DNA of 38,368 bases, taken from NCBI GenBank assembly GCA_028695945.1, contig JAQVIB010000001.1:1-38368 (forward strand), given 5' to 3'. This document shows, piece after piece, positions 25,701 through 33,759 of the stretch. This stretch comes from Lachnospiraceae bacterium (GTDB taxonomy: Bacteria; Bacillota; Clostridia; Lachnospirales; Anaerotignaceae). The notes under the pieces were generated by a model, which saw only the letters and a program-made list of their open reading frames with translations, did not search any database and had not been told where the DNA came from. Position numbers and translations under genes: made by a program. Positions within the stretch are counted from its first letter, which is position 1, and the number at the start of each line of letters is the position of its first letter.

Positions 25701-26896
25701 GCTATTAGAACTTCTTGGTTATTTAACTTATATTTCATGTCTTGCAGTGTGCTTAACAAAGATGTTATTTCATCGTTTGCCATTTTATTCTTTTCACTCC
25801 AAATACAATCACAATTATTGTAAATCTCCAAAAAATTTTTATTTAGTTCTATATAATCATATTTTATTGTTATATCACTAATATCTTTAACCTCTGGTAT
25901 TATAATTTGTGGATACTCATTAATAAAAATAAAATCCTCACCAGTTTTTTCCCCATTAATAGTGTATTTATTAAACATTGTTGAATTACAATATACTTTT
26001 AATTCCTTTACAATGCAATTTTTACCTTCTATTAAATCAACTCTTATATTTGCCACACCATCGGGCACCTTAAATACAATTTTTTCTCCTGTAAAATTAC
26101 CTTTTATTATTTCTATATTTTCTTCTGAAAACCCATTTCCATAGTCTAAATAAATTTTTGTTATATTCTCTGGTATATCGCCTATATTTTTCTGTATTAT
26201 GATGTCATTATCAATAAAATACTGTTTTTTTACAATTGTAAATATAAACTGATAAACTGTTCCCAGCCTTTTTGCCTTTATAATATTAATAGTATTTTCA
26301 GGCAACAAATAATCATACTCTTTAAATTCAGATGTACCTAATAAATTATACGTTGCATCATAAATTTCAATTATATAATCACAACTTTCTATCATTTCAC
26401 ATAGTGAAAAAAATGAAAAAAAATGTATATGCGTATTATCTAGTAGCCCAATCTGCCTATAATGAAATTTATTTGTATATAACTCAGCTAAAATTCCGCT
26501 ATGTGCTACATTTGGAACAGATAAAATTACTCTTCCATCATTTTTAAGCAATCTGTTTGCATTTTGTAATACTTGTTCTGGATTTTTTAAATGCTCAAGG
26601 ACATCCGCAAAAATTATATAATCAAATTCAATATCCTTAAATTCTTTCGCCCACAAAAGTTCTTCAACGTCGCAATGTATCCCATCTTTTGCATACTTTA
26701 ATGCCTTATTAAAGGATTGCTTATCTATCTCAACAATATAAACATCACAATCAAGAACTTCTTTCATATACCTAGTCATATTACCATTTGCAGGCCCAAA
26801 TTCAAGTACTGTAGAACCTGCCTTAATCTGTTTTAAAATAATCGTGTGAGAATCCTTTTCATTTATATCTATTTTAAAATCATATTTTTCTGACAT
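22715..26896 (-). CDS. Multidomain methyltransferase / coiled-coil / GT4-GT2 glycosyltransferase (1393 residues)
   Basis: The ATG at 26896 follows GGGGTGA and overlaps the wzt stop by 17 bp. Residues 1-220 are a class I SAM methyltransferase (LEFGPANGNM near 31-40; ADVLEHLKNPEQVLQ). Residues about 235-350 are beta-rich. Residues about 370-500 are a coiled coil, including four to five 14-residue repeats of the NQKEEIENKDKELR type. NSTHWRLTYPLR near 530 is a linker found in rhamnan-type glycosyltransferases. About 630-980 is a GT4-like domain (SHELTITGAPIVL; SKDDPMPVVVTEAMA). About 1000-1210 is a GT2 domain (VSVIFPVYNPQKDF; EDLDLGLRL), with a helical tail. One protein with a terminal methyltransferase and a coiled coil resembles WbdA/WbdD-style chain extension plus capping. 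It follows a Wzm/Wzt exporter, which fits length control of an ABC-exported polysaccharide. Confidence 0.88.
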   Translation of the reverse strand: MSEKYDFKIDINEKDSHTIILKQIKAGSTVLEFGPANGNMTRYMKEVLDCDVYIVEIDKQSFNKALKYAKDGIHCDVEELLWAKEFKDIEFDYIIFADVLEHLKNPEQVLQNANRLLKNDGRVILSVPNVAHSGILAELYTNKFHYRQIGLLDNTHIHFFSFFSLCEMIESCDYIIEIYDATYNLLGTSEFKEYDYLLPENTINIIKAKRLGTVYQFIFTIVKKQYFIDNDIIIQKNIGDIPENITKIYLDYGNGFSEENIEIIKGNFTGEKIVFKVPDGVANIRVDLIEGKNCIVKELKVYCNSTMFNKYTINGEKTGEDFIFINEYPQIIIPEVKDISDITIKYDYIELNKNFLEIYNNCDCIWSEKNKMANDEITSLLSTLQDMKYKLNNQEVLIAKQSEEIINQKEEIENKDKELRNQKEEIENKDKELRNQKEEIENKDKELQNQKEKIENKDKELQGQKEEIENNNVVIDELTLSIKQNDLVIDKLNNEIERFKLEYANKMMINEELFAKLQNAEIAYVAIKNSTHWRLTYPLRVSADTIKELFNRTKYTRLIKKGVGSIIHNGPEITFKKTKKYLFEKKVNEINLYTSITESLTETDDEDISILDLCSKYNYEVFGATKIDFAHNNKSKTVILVSHELTITGAPIVLFYFARILKNIGYLPIILSPVDGLLKEEINKEGIPLIIADTLASSTFLEEIQQKISFIVACTIVTYYVINKLANMDIPVLWWIHEAIYSYEKGGFLAVMPNELPQNVNVVCGGNYAKHVLKRFFPNYKADTLLYYLPDILNDYTKNKNDIVNLRDKFVFAIIGSFEERKAQDIFVRAIETMDNRIRKSCYFLFIGKPFDENINKSVEKVLGKYLNNSKHIEQVSRDDLFKLYAQIDCLVCTSKDDPMPVVVTEAMALSKSIICSENTGSASIISKFNAGLIYRENSVTELVNCMEKIAENYNNNEMAIMRDNARYAYEQMFSYNAFMVNVNDTIDKLLHKTDNLHFDVVVSVIFPVYNPQKDFEFTVDLLHRQKGIKAVEVILVDSESENIDSAEVFKKSNKLIHITQKQFSHSFARNLGGENASGDILIFMTQDAMPTDEYWVAKIIAPIMNEGIAAVSCMETCPDGTDLYYRVASKTHSNFVLDGQVDRIGFYSRDMTPLVQRKNASLNDVSTAIKADIWRKYKYRFSFAEDLDLGLRLIKDDNKVKIMSSVTIVHGHNRNAGYYLKRSIAEGFAMDKIIGKTNNCEQDKNIFSQINTVFIALNYIFEDIKENISKSNVTEYCEELVTLLDEYINKKNVSDLLMKEYDDKIINDFYNSIVKIQENLGIDTAVISHLKNYAKENLLTYVIKEYSAIDENLKSSIRDSLLKQACAYCGILSSKISDAEMIDKVKLFAKGV
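25489..25678 (-). repeat. 42-bp tandem repeat within the coiled-coil coding region
   Basis: About four and a half copies of a 42-bp unit begin at 25489, 25531, 25573, 25615 and 25657. Each encodes 14 residues of the NQKEEIENKDKELR type, two heptads. The two copies nearest 25573-25657 are nearly identical and the outer ones diverge. Copy number may vary between strains and change coiled-coil length by 2 nm steps without shifting the frame. Confidence 0.9.
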
Positions 26897-28124
26897 TAAT
26901 ATCACCCCATTCATGTGGAATTATATATCTTCCTTCTCCCACATACTTTGTATTAATAGTAATCTCTTTTATCATGGTCTTATAGTCAATATTTACACTT
27001 GCTGTTTCATCCATAAGGGCAACATCAAAATAGTATTTTCCTCCTACGGAAAGTATTCCTTTTACATATTGAATAAAAAATCTATTTCTGCCATATTTCC
27101 ATGGTATATTAACATTATCTAATAGAGTATTTAATCCACAAACATAATCATCATCCATACCTCTAATTGCAACCCCCAATACAGGATTATCAACATTTTC
27201 ATCGTATACATCGTACACTACTTCAGCCGTTATTCGTTCATTAAATTCAAATTCATTTACCTCCTTTCCTTTACTATTCCATAAATGAAAAGCAATAATC
27301 TGTGCCATATTATCACCTGGTGCAAATTCTATTTCATCATCTGACTGTTTTGGGATTTCTTCTTGTTCTTCATCATCAAATGCGACTTCTCCAATCTTTA
27401 AGAAGTCAAGATATTTATCCGTAATTCTATCAACATCTCCATCCGCCATTACAACCCCTTTATTAAGCCATAATGCTCTCGAGCAAAACCTTTTAATTGC
27501 ATTCACATCATGAGAAACAAACAAAACTGTAGTACCACTAAACATCATTTCTTTCATTTTCTTCATACACTTAAGTTTAAAACGTGTATCACCAACAGAT
27601 AATGCTTCATCAACAATAAGTATTTCAGGCTCAACATTTATTGCAACTGCAAATGCAAGACGGGCAAACATTCCACTTGAATAAGTCTTTACCGGCTGAT
27701 TAATAAATTCACCTATATCAGCAAAATTTAGAATTTCATCCAGTTTACTGTCAATTTCATTTCTGTTAAGCCCCATCATAGTTCCGCTTAAATAAATATT
27801 TTCAATTCCTGTGTAATCAGGATTAAATCCCGTTCCAAGTTCAAGTAATGCTGAAACCTTTCCCCTTACTTCTACTTCTCCTTCTGTAGGATTTAAAACC
27901 CCTGTAATTATTTTTAATAGCGTTGATTTTCCAGAACCATTAGTACCAATTATACCAACATTTTCTCCTTGTCTAATACTAAACGAAATATTTTTCAAAG
28001 CATAAAACTCTTTGGAATACTTTTTTTTAGAAACTGAAATAGATTCTTTTAAGCGATCTACAGGTTTATCATATATTCTATAAATTTTAATTAGATTTTT
28101 AATACTTATTATTGATTCTTCCAT
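26880..28124 (-). CDS. wzt: Polysaccharide ABC exporter ATP-binding protein Wzt with C-terminal carbohydrate-binding domain
   Basis: The start at 28124 has GAGAGGG, giving 414 residues. The ABC domain (1-245) has Walker A GTNGSGKS (60-67), signature YSSGMFA (148-154) and Walker B ILIVDEA (168-174). YALKNISFSIRQGENVGIIG and LLELGTGFNPDYTGIENIYL are characteristic of the Wzt/TagH family. An acidic linker (FDDEEQEEIPKQSDDE) leads to a beta-sandwich domain from about 275 to the end that recognises the finished glycan terminus in O9a-type systems. The start lies 16 bp after the wzm stop. A terminus-recognising Wzt fits the neighbouring methyltransferase/glycosyltransferase as cap-adding enzyme. 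TagH of teichoic acid export is the close alternative. Confidence 0.9.
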   Translation of the reverse strand: MEESIISIKNLIKIYRIYDKPVDRLKESISVSKKKYSKEFYALKNISFSIRQGENVGIIGTNGSGKSTLLKIITGVLNPTEGEVEVRGKVSALLELGTGFNPDYTGIENIYLSGTMMGLNRNEIDSKLDEILNFADIGEFINQPVKTYSSGMFARLAFAVAINVEPEILIVDEALSVGDTRFKLKCMKKMKEMMFSGTTVLFVSHDVNAIKRFCSRALWLNKGVVMADGDVDRITDKYLDFLKIGEVAFDDEEQEEIPKQSDDEIEFAPGDNMAQIIAFHLWNSKGKEVNEFEFNERITAEVVYDVYDENVDNPVLGVAIRGMDDDYVCGLNTLLDNVNIPWKYGRNRFFIQYVKGILSVGGKYYFDVALMDETASVNIDYKTMIKEITINTKYVGEGRYIIPHEWGDINVRKI

Positions 28125-28140
28125 TCTTTCCCTCTCTAAT

Positions 28141-29526
28141 CTATAAAACATCCGCAAAATGCACTTTTAATCTTCTAAACAAGCTAATTCCTGCAAAAAA
28201 CAAAAATGCTATTATAAACCAAAAATAAATTGTCTGACTAAAGCTTGGAAAAACAGGTTCACTCCCAATCATACAATTTCTATAACCCTGCACAATATAA
28301 AACATAGGATTAAGCTTGAAAAATTTAATAAGCTTTATTGGTAATATATTTATATCCCACATAATAGGCGTAAGCCACATCATAATTTGTAATATAATAT
28401 TAATAATTTGGGTTAAATCTCTAAAAAATATAACCACAGATGCCGTTATAAATGAAATGCCGATAATAAGCACAATCATGCATATCATATAGTAAAAAAT
28501 TCCAACCATTCTTAATGCAGGGAAAACACCATTTATTGTGTACAATCCTACCAAAAAAGCCACAAAAAATAAATGAACAAAAAATGCTGAAAGTATTTTA
28601 ACTAGTGGCAAAATATCTATTTTAAATACAACCTTTTTTACTAGATAGCTGTATTCCATAAAGCAGTTTGTTGCACTGCTCCATGCATCCGAAAAGAAAA
28701 ACCACGGAACAATTCCAGCAGTAAGCCATAACGCAAATGGTACATCACTTACAGGTGAACTTTTTAAACCAAATGTAAAAACAAACCAGAATATTAATAT
28801 AGTACAAATAGGCTGGACAAACGCCCACAATATGCCAAAATATGACCCTGCAAATTTGACTTTAAAATCATTTAGTGCTAATGACAAAAGCAGTTTTCTA
28901 TCATTAAATACGCTCTTTGCTAAAAGATATACATCTTCTAAATATACAAATTTATATATAACAATTAAAAATACAAATGCTATAAAAAATGCGGTGATAA
29001 AATAATAAATATTATTTATAGGCTCTAAGTAATCAAGCGTCAATAAAATATATGAATCATTTCCTTCTGTTCTAAAATTAATAAAACCATTGTTTTCAGA
29101 AACTACTATCTGGTTTAATTTGATTTCCTGAGAATTGATTAATGAAGACAACTCCTCAGAAGAGAAAAAACATTTTTTATTTCCTTTTAAAATTTCTAAT
29201 GACGTAATACTGAAATTAATTCCTGACTCACTTCCAAAATCTATTCTAAGCTCTTGAGCTTCTTGAGGAAAAACAATCGAAATATCCTTAAATGTTTTAT
29301 TTTTAGATGTAGAAACTTCGGCATTTAAAGAATGTGGCTCATCAAAATTAAAATTGCCTTTTCCTTGGGTATAAAAAAGCTGTAGAGTTTCATTTTTATC
29401 AGAATAAATATTTATTTTAACCTTTCCTACGCTGTAATTTGGAATTGCTACAACACTTAAGGATAAAAACATAACAACAAATAAAAAAAAGTAAATAAAA
29501 ATTCTTTTTAAGTTTAATTTTTTCAT
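28141..29526 (-). CDS. wzm: Polysaccharide ABC exporter permease Wzm with N-terminal extracytoplasmic domain
   Basis: I prefer the ATG at 29526 (461 residues), with GGGAGA ahead of it; an ATG four codons earlier overlaps the rfbD stop. Residues about 205-455 form an ABC-2 permease with six membrane helices (LALNDFKVKFAGSYFGILWAFVQP; LWLTAGIVPWFFFSDA; LNPMFYIVQGYRN), the Wzm/TagG type. Unusually, it is preceded by a membrane helix (about 10-30), a beta-rich domain of about 140 residues outside the membrane (VKINIYSDKNETLQLFYTQGKGNF...), and a second helix (about 175-195). Typical Wzm has about 260 residues. The extra domain may bind the exported glycan or a wall partner. Confidence 0.88.
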   Translation of the reverse strand: MKKLNLKRIFIYFFLFVVMFLSLSVVAIPNYSVGKVKINIYSDKNETLQLFYTQGKGNFNFDEPHSLNAEVSTSKNKTFKDISIVFPQEAQELRIDFGSESGINFSITSLEILKGNKKCFFSSEELSSLINSQEIKLNQIVVSENNGFINFRTEGNDSYILLTLDYLEPINNIYYFITAFFIAFVFLIVIYKFVYLEDVYLLAKSVFNDRKLLLSLALNDFKVKFAGSYFGILWAFVQPICTILIFWFVFTFGLKSSPVSDVPFALWLTAGIVPWFFFSDAWSSATNCFMEYSYLVKKVVFKIDILPLVKILSAFFVHLFFVAFLVGLYTINGVFPALRMVGIFYYMICMIVLIIGISFITASVVIFFRDLTQIINIILQIMMWLTPIMWDINILPIKLIKFFKLNPMFYIVQGYRNCMIGSEPVFPSFSQTIYFWFIIAFLFFAGISLFRRLKVHFADVL

Positions 29527-29537
29527 ATATTCTCCCA

Positions 29538-30383
29538 TCAGCCATCAATCTCTTTTAGAAACCTTTTCAAAGCATCCTTCCAATGAGCTAGCCTTTGAAA
29601 TTTTGCCTCATCCAAAATTTCTTTATTTAGTCTTGAATTTAATGGCCTTACAGTCTTCGTAGGATATTCCGTGGTTTTTATAAAATTAACCTTTGTTTTA
29701 TAATTTGATAATCTAAATATCTCCTCAGCAAACTCTGCCCACGAACAAAACCCTTCATTTGTTGCGTGATATATTCCGTATTTATCTGTCATCACCATAT
29801 CACACAGCAATTTAGCCAAATCTGCTGTATAGGTTGGTGAACCAACCTGGTCACATACAACACTTATTTCACTGCGTTCTTTTCCTAGTCTAAGCATAGT
29901 CTTAATAAAATTATTTCCATTTTTCCCAAATACCCATGAAATTCTAACAATAAAATACTTGTCTAAAATCTTCTTAACAGTATTTTCTCCTTCAAGCTTC
30001 GTTTTTCCGTATACACCTAAAGGTCCTGTTTCATCATTCACATCGTAAGCCTTATTGCCGGTACCTGAGAAAACATAATCAGTACTAATATAAATCATTT
30101 TAGCATCGACAGCCTCGCAAGCTTTTGCAATATTTTCTGTTCCATATACATTTACCATATGGCACAACCCGGGTTCATCCTCTGCTTTATCTACCGCAGT
30201 GTATGCTGCACAATGAATAACCGCCTTCGGCTTATAACTTGATATATATTCCATAACGTCATTTTCTTTTGTTATATCAAATTCCCTTCTTCCAACCCCA
30301 GTACACTCAATATTTCTGCTTTTAAGAACCTTAACAACATCATATCCAAGTTGTCCATTTACACCTGTAACAAGTATTCTCAT
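29538..30383 (-). CDS. rfbD: dTDP-4-dehydrorhamnose reductase RfbD/RmlD
   Basis: RmlD carries out the last step to dTDP-L-rhamnose, NAD(P)H reduction of the 4-keto group. The ATG at 30383 (281 residues) has AAGGATG upstream and gives MRILVTGVNGQLG, the family N-terminus. YISTDYVFSG and Tyr125-x3-Lys129 (YGKTK) form the active site, and WVFGKNGNNFIKTMLRL and ATNEGFCSWAEFA are RmlD motifs. It is separated from rfbACB by two glycosyltransferase genes, so the four rhamnose genes are in the same operon but not adjacent. Confidence 0.94.
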   Translation of the reverse strand: MRILVTGVNGQLGYDVVKVLKSRNIECTGVGRREFDITKENDVMEYISSYKPKAVIHCAAYTAVDKAEDEPGLCHMVNVYGTENIAKACEAVDAKMIYISTDYVFSGTGNKAYDVNDETGPLGVYGKTKLEGENTVKKILDKYFIVRISWVFGKNGNNFIKTMLRLGKERSEISVVCDQVGSPTYTADLAKLLCDMVMTDKYGIYHATNEGFCSWAEFAEEIFRLSNYKTKVNFIKTTEYPTKTVRPLNSRLNKEILDEAKFQRLAHWKDALKRFLKEIDG

Positions 30384-30396
30384 AAAAACATCCTTT

Positions 30397-31323
30397 TTAA
30401 ATATATAAAATATAGCCAATATTTCTTACAATTCCATTTTTAAAAGTTTTGATTTTAAAAATGTTGTATATTTTTACAGCCTTGCTTTTTTTAGGTAACA
30501 TATAATACGTTTTTAGCAATTTTTTTTGTCGCACATTAAGCAATTCTTTATAGGATTTATAAAAAGCTTCAGCCTGTCTATATGTATCTGTTAAAGCCCT
30601 TTTAATTGTTTTAAATTTTACCATGTATAAAATAATAAATTTTAATGACCTCATATTTCTTACGCCAACGGAATTATTATTATGCTGCCTATACAAAATA
30701 GTGGGTTCATTCACATGGTGAATACTTCCGAATGCCGCTGCTATAATTGCAAGCCACCAGTCGTGCATAACCATATAGCCTTCAGGCTTTATTATTAATT
30801 CCCCCAGTGCCCTGTTATACATAACAGTACATCCTGTAACAATATTTTGTATAAGTAAGTTATTCAAACATGTTTTGTTATAATCAGCATACATAAATTT
30901 TTTAAATGATGGAGCAATTATATTTAAATTGTCATCAACAATCTTCAAATCCGAATGAACTAATATTGGCTTCCTGCCACCGTTATTTTTCTCTAGCTGC
31001 TGCATTTTTTTCAGCGTAATTTCAATTTTTTTAGGAAGCCAAACATCATCTTGGTCACATAGCATAATATAGTCATCTTTATGATTCAACATCATTTTCA
31101 TAAAGTTATACTTTGCACTTCCTGAGTTTTTCTCATTTCTTGTAACCTTAATTTTTTTGGGGTATTTTGCCTCAAAAAGTTTTTCAATCTCATAAGTTTT
31201 ATCCGTAGAACAGTCATCATTAATATAAAGGATAAAGTCCCCATACGTCTGATTTATGATAGACTCTATTTGCTGGGCAATATATTTTTCACCATTATAA
31301 GAAGCCAATAAAATTGAAATCAT
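30397..31323 (-). CDS. GT2-family glycosyltransferase (rhamnosyltransferase-like)
   Basis: The 308-residue protein begins with the GT-A fold: ISILLASYNGEKYIAQQIESI, INDDCSTDKT (Asp36/Asp37) and the metal-binding LCDQDDVWLPKK (Asp90-Asp93). QDDVW and the HDWWLA segment near 200 are common in rhamnosyl- and galactosyltransferases of Firmicutes polysaccharide clusters. No strong membrane span is seen. It lies 13 bp upstream of rfbD, so rhamnose is a reasonable donor, but specificity cannot be deduced. Confidence 0.88.
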   Translation of the reverse strand: MISILLASYNGEKYIAQQIESIINQTYGDFILYINDDCSTDKTYEIEKLFEAKYPKKIKVTRNEKNSGSAKYNFMKMMLNHKDDYIMLCDQDDVWLPKKIEITLKKMQQLEKNNGGRKPILVHSDLKIVDDNLNIIAPSFKKFMYADYNKTCLNNLLIQNIVTGCTVMYNRALGELIIKPEGYMVMHDWWLAIIAAAFGSIHHVNEPTILYRQHNNNSVGVRNMRSLKFIILYMVKFKTIKRALTDTYRQAEAFYKSYKELLNVRQKKLLKTYYMLPKKSKAVKIYNIFKIKTFKNGIVRNIGYILYI

Positions 31324-31329
31324 AACTCA

Positions 31330-32154
31330 TTATCCTTGCTTTCTCAAAATTTTCTGATAAAACCATTTTGTTGCACACGTTGGCATAAAACACAGAATGA
31401 CCTGTAATAAGGAAAGTAATAAAAAATCCCAAAAGGAGGAGAATCCTCTTCTCCAATTCAAAAACCGAACATATATAAATCCTTTTGTATTGTTCCAGTT
31501 TTTTCTCCTCTGAAAGGTATCATCTGTTAATCGGTAGTATAAAAGGCTTTCAGGAATATTTTCGCATACTGCTCCCCTCATAATAAGCCTAACTGCCAAA
31601 TCATAGTCCTCGCATCTTTTCATTTTTCTGTAACCGCCACATGCAATAACCTTTGACTTTTTATACATAACCGTGGGATTATTAAAGGGGTTTCTTCTTT
31701 TTGCATACCTTTTTATCTCGTGGTTTGTTAAGGGAACTTTTCTAACAGAAGCCACATTTTCCGTGCTACAGACAAATTCCTTGGCATAACTTCCTATATA
31801 ATCAAGTGCAGGATTTTGCTGGAATTTCAGCATCTGAATTTCACACCTTTTACGCACTGAAATATCATCTGAATCCATTCTTGCAATCAACTCATTTTTA
31901 CAAAACTTTAACCCCTTGTTTAGTGCATTCCAAACTCCAAAATTTTCCTTTATTCTAACAATGGTAAATAATCCTTCATTGTCTTTTTCAAAATGGCTTA
32001 TTATACTATTATGAGTATCCTTTAATTCCCCGTCACAAACAATTACTATTTGGCTTGGCCTTAACGTTTGGTTCAGCATGCTTTCTACTGCTGCTCTAAA
32101 ATATTCAGGCTCATCATTTATATATACAGCCATCAATACTGAATATTGGTTCAA
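31330..32154 (-). CDS. GT2-family glycosyltransferase with TTG start
   Basis: The start codon is TTG at 32154, with AAGGAG nine bases upstream; the protein has 274 residues. The GT-A domain has YSVLMAVYINDEPEYFRAAVESML, VIVCDGELKD and a metal-binding MDSDDIS at 93-98. CGGYRKMKRCEDYDLAVRL corresponds to the acceptor/base region. The C-terminal 40 residues include one hydrophobic helix (WDFLLLSLLQVILCFMP) that could attach it to the membrane. It follows rfbB by 11 bp and precedes a second GT2 gene; both probably build the rhamnose-containing repeat. Confidence 0.87.
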   Translation of the reverse strand: MNQYSVLMAVYINDEPEYFRAAVESMLNQTLRPSQIVIVCDGELKDTHNSIISHFEKDNEGLFTIVRIKENFGVWNALNKGLKFCKNELIARMDSDDISVRKRCEIQMLKFQQNPALDYIGSYAKEFVCSTENVASVRKVPLTNHEIKRYAKRRNPFNNPTVMYKKSKVIACGGYRKMKRCEDYDLAVRLIMRGAVCENIPESLLYYRLTDDTFQRRKNWNNTKGFIYVRFLNWRRGFSSFWDFLLLSLLQVILCFMPTCATKWFYQKILRKQG

Positions 32155-32165
32155 GACTTTACTCC

Positions 32166-33185
32166 TTATCTTCCAACATACATCTTGTCATAATATTTCT
32201 GATACTCTCCGCTAATAATATTTTCCCACCAGCTTTTATTATCCAGATACCATTGTATTGTTTTTTTAATACCTTCGTCAAACAACGTTGTAGGTTCCCA
32301 ACCAAGCTCGTTTTTAATTTTTGTAGGGTCAATGGCATATCTCATGTCATGTCCTAGTCTGTCTGTTACATAGGTAATTAAATCCTCACTTTTACCAAGG
32401 GCATGAATAATGGTTTTTACAACTTGCAAATTTGTACGCTCGTTATGCCCGCCAATGTTGTAAACCTCCCCAACTCTTCCATCATGAATTATTAGATCAA
32501 TTGCACGGCAATGGTCTTCCACATAAAGCCAATCCCGTACATTTTCACCTTTTCCGTAAACAGGAAGAGGTTTTTCGTTCAAGCAATTTGCGATAATAAG
32601 GGGTATCAACTTTTCAGGGAAATGGTACGGTCCATAATTATTGGAGCACCTTGAAATAGTAACAGGAATCCCGAAAGTTCTGTGGTAAGCCTGTACAAGT
32701 AAATCAGCAGCAGCTTTGGATGCAGAATAAGGACTTGAGGTATGAAGTGGTGTTTCTTCTGTAAAAAACAAATCCGTTCTGTCCAAAGGCAAATCTCCAT
32801 AAACTTCGTCTGTGGATACCTGATGATACCTTTTTATCCCATATTTGCGGCATGCATCTAAAAGCACACCCGTTCCAATATAATTTGTTTTAAGAAAAAC
32901 CTCAGGGTCATCTATAGAACGGTCTACGTGACTTTCTGCTGCAAAGTTTACAATAATATCTGGCTTTTCATCCTCAAACAATCCATATACAAATTCTCTG
33001 TCTGCAATATCACCCTTTATAAACTTGAAATTAGGCTTCTCCATAACTGACTTCAGGGTTTCCATATTTCCTGCATATGTTAACGCATCTAAACAAATAA
33101 TTTGGTATTGAGGATATTTATTTACCATATGATGAATAAAGTTCCCGCCAATAAAACCAGCCCCGCCTGTAACTATTATTTTCAT
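32166..33185 (-). CDS. rfbB: dTDP-glucose 4,6-dehydratase RfbB/RmlB
   Basis: RmlB converts dTDP-glucose to dTDP-4-keto-6-deoxyglucose using bound NAD. The 339 residues include TGGAGFIGG (6-14), the catalytic Thr125-Asp126-Glu127 (STDEVYG) and Tyr153-x3-Lys157 (YSASK). SRCSNNYGPYHFPEKLIPL and GENVRDWLYVEDHCRAI are RmlB signatures. The ATG overlaps the rfbC stop as TAATG, with GAGGTG ahead of it. Confidence 0.96.
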   Translation of the reverse strand: MKIIVTGGAGFIGGNFIHHMVNKYPQYQIICLDALTYAGNMETLKSVMEKPNFKFIKGDIADREFVYGLFEDEKPDIIVNFAAESHVDRSIDDPEVFLKTNYIGTGVLLDACRKYGIKRYHQVSTDEVYGDLPLDRTDLFFTEETPLHTSSPYSASKAAADLLVQAYHRTFGIPVTISRCSNNYGPYHFPEKLIPLIIANCLNEKPLPVYGKGENVRDWLYVEDHCRAIDLIIHDGRVGEVYNIGGHNERTNLQVVKTIIHALGKSEDLITYVTDRLGHDMRYAIDPTKIKNELGWEPTTLFDEGIKKTIQWYLDNKSWWENIISGEYQKYYDKMYVGR

Positions 33186-33745
33186 TATTTCACCTCATAA
33201 TTAAAATACACATTCTTTTCATCAAAAAATGGTGCCAAGGCATCCTTATCCGATACAATAGGGTTTTCAATCCCCCAGTTAACTCCTATTTCAGGATCAT
33301 TCCAGCGAATGCTGCCTTCACTTTCAAAGTTATATAAATTATCTGCTTTATATAAGAACTCTACCTCGTCTGTAAGAGTTAAAAATCCATGGGCAAAACC
33401 CCTTGGTATCATAAGTTGACGCTTGTTCTCCTCCGAAAGTTCTGCTGCCACCCATTTTTTATAGGTTGGTGAACCCTTACGAATATCAACAGCAACATCT
33501 ATTACAGCACCCTTGGTACACCGTACAAGCTTGGCTTGGGAAAACTCTCCCTTTTGGAAATGAAGACCTCTTATTGTACCTTTTGTGCTTGAAAAAGACT
33601 GATTATCCTGCACAAAATCATAAAATATGCCTGCCTCCTCCATTTTCTTTTTGGACCAGCTTTCCATAAAGTAGCCTCTTTTATCTCCAAACACTTGTGG
33701 TTCTAAAATGTATACATCCAAAACATCTGTTTTTATCACATTCAT
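33185..33745 (-). CDS. rfbC: dTDP-4-dehydrorhamnose 3,5-epimerase RfbC/RmlC
   Basis: RmlC epimerises C3 and C5 of the 4-keto sugar. The 186-residue cupin has the catalytic His62 in GTIRGLHFQ, VRCTKGAVIDVAVDIRKGSPTYKKW, PRGFAHGFLTL and a Tyr in FLYKADNLYN. Length and motifs match the family. The ATG has GGAGG, and the stop overlaps rfbB, so the two are coupled. Confidence 0.96.
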   Translation of the reverse strand: MNVIKTDVLDVYILEPQVFGDKRGYFMESWSKKKMEEAGIFYDFVQDNQSFSSTKGTIRGLHFQKGEFSQAKLVRCTKGAVIDVAVDIRKGSPTYKKWVAAELSEENKRQLMIPRGFAHGFLTLTDEVEFLYKADNLYNFESEGSIRWNDPEIGVNWGIENPIVSDKDALAPFFDEKNVYFNYEVK

Positions 33746-33759
33746 GATTTCAAATCCTC

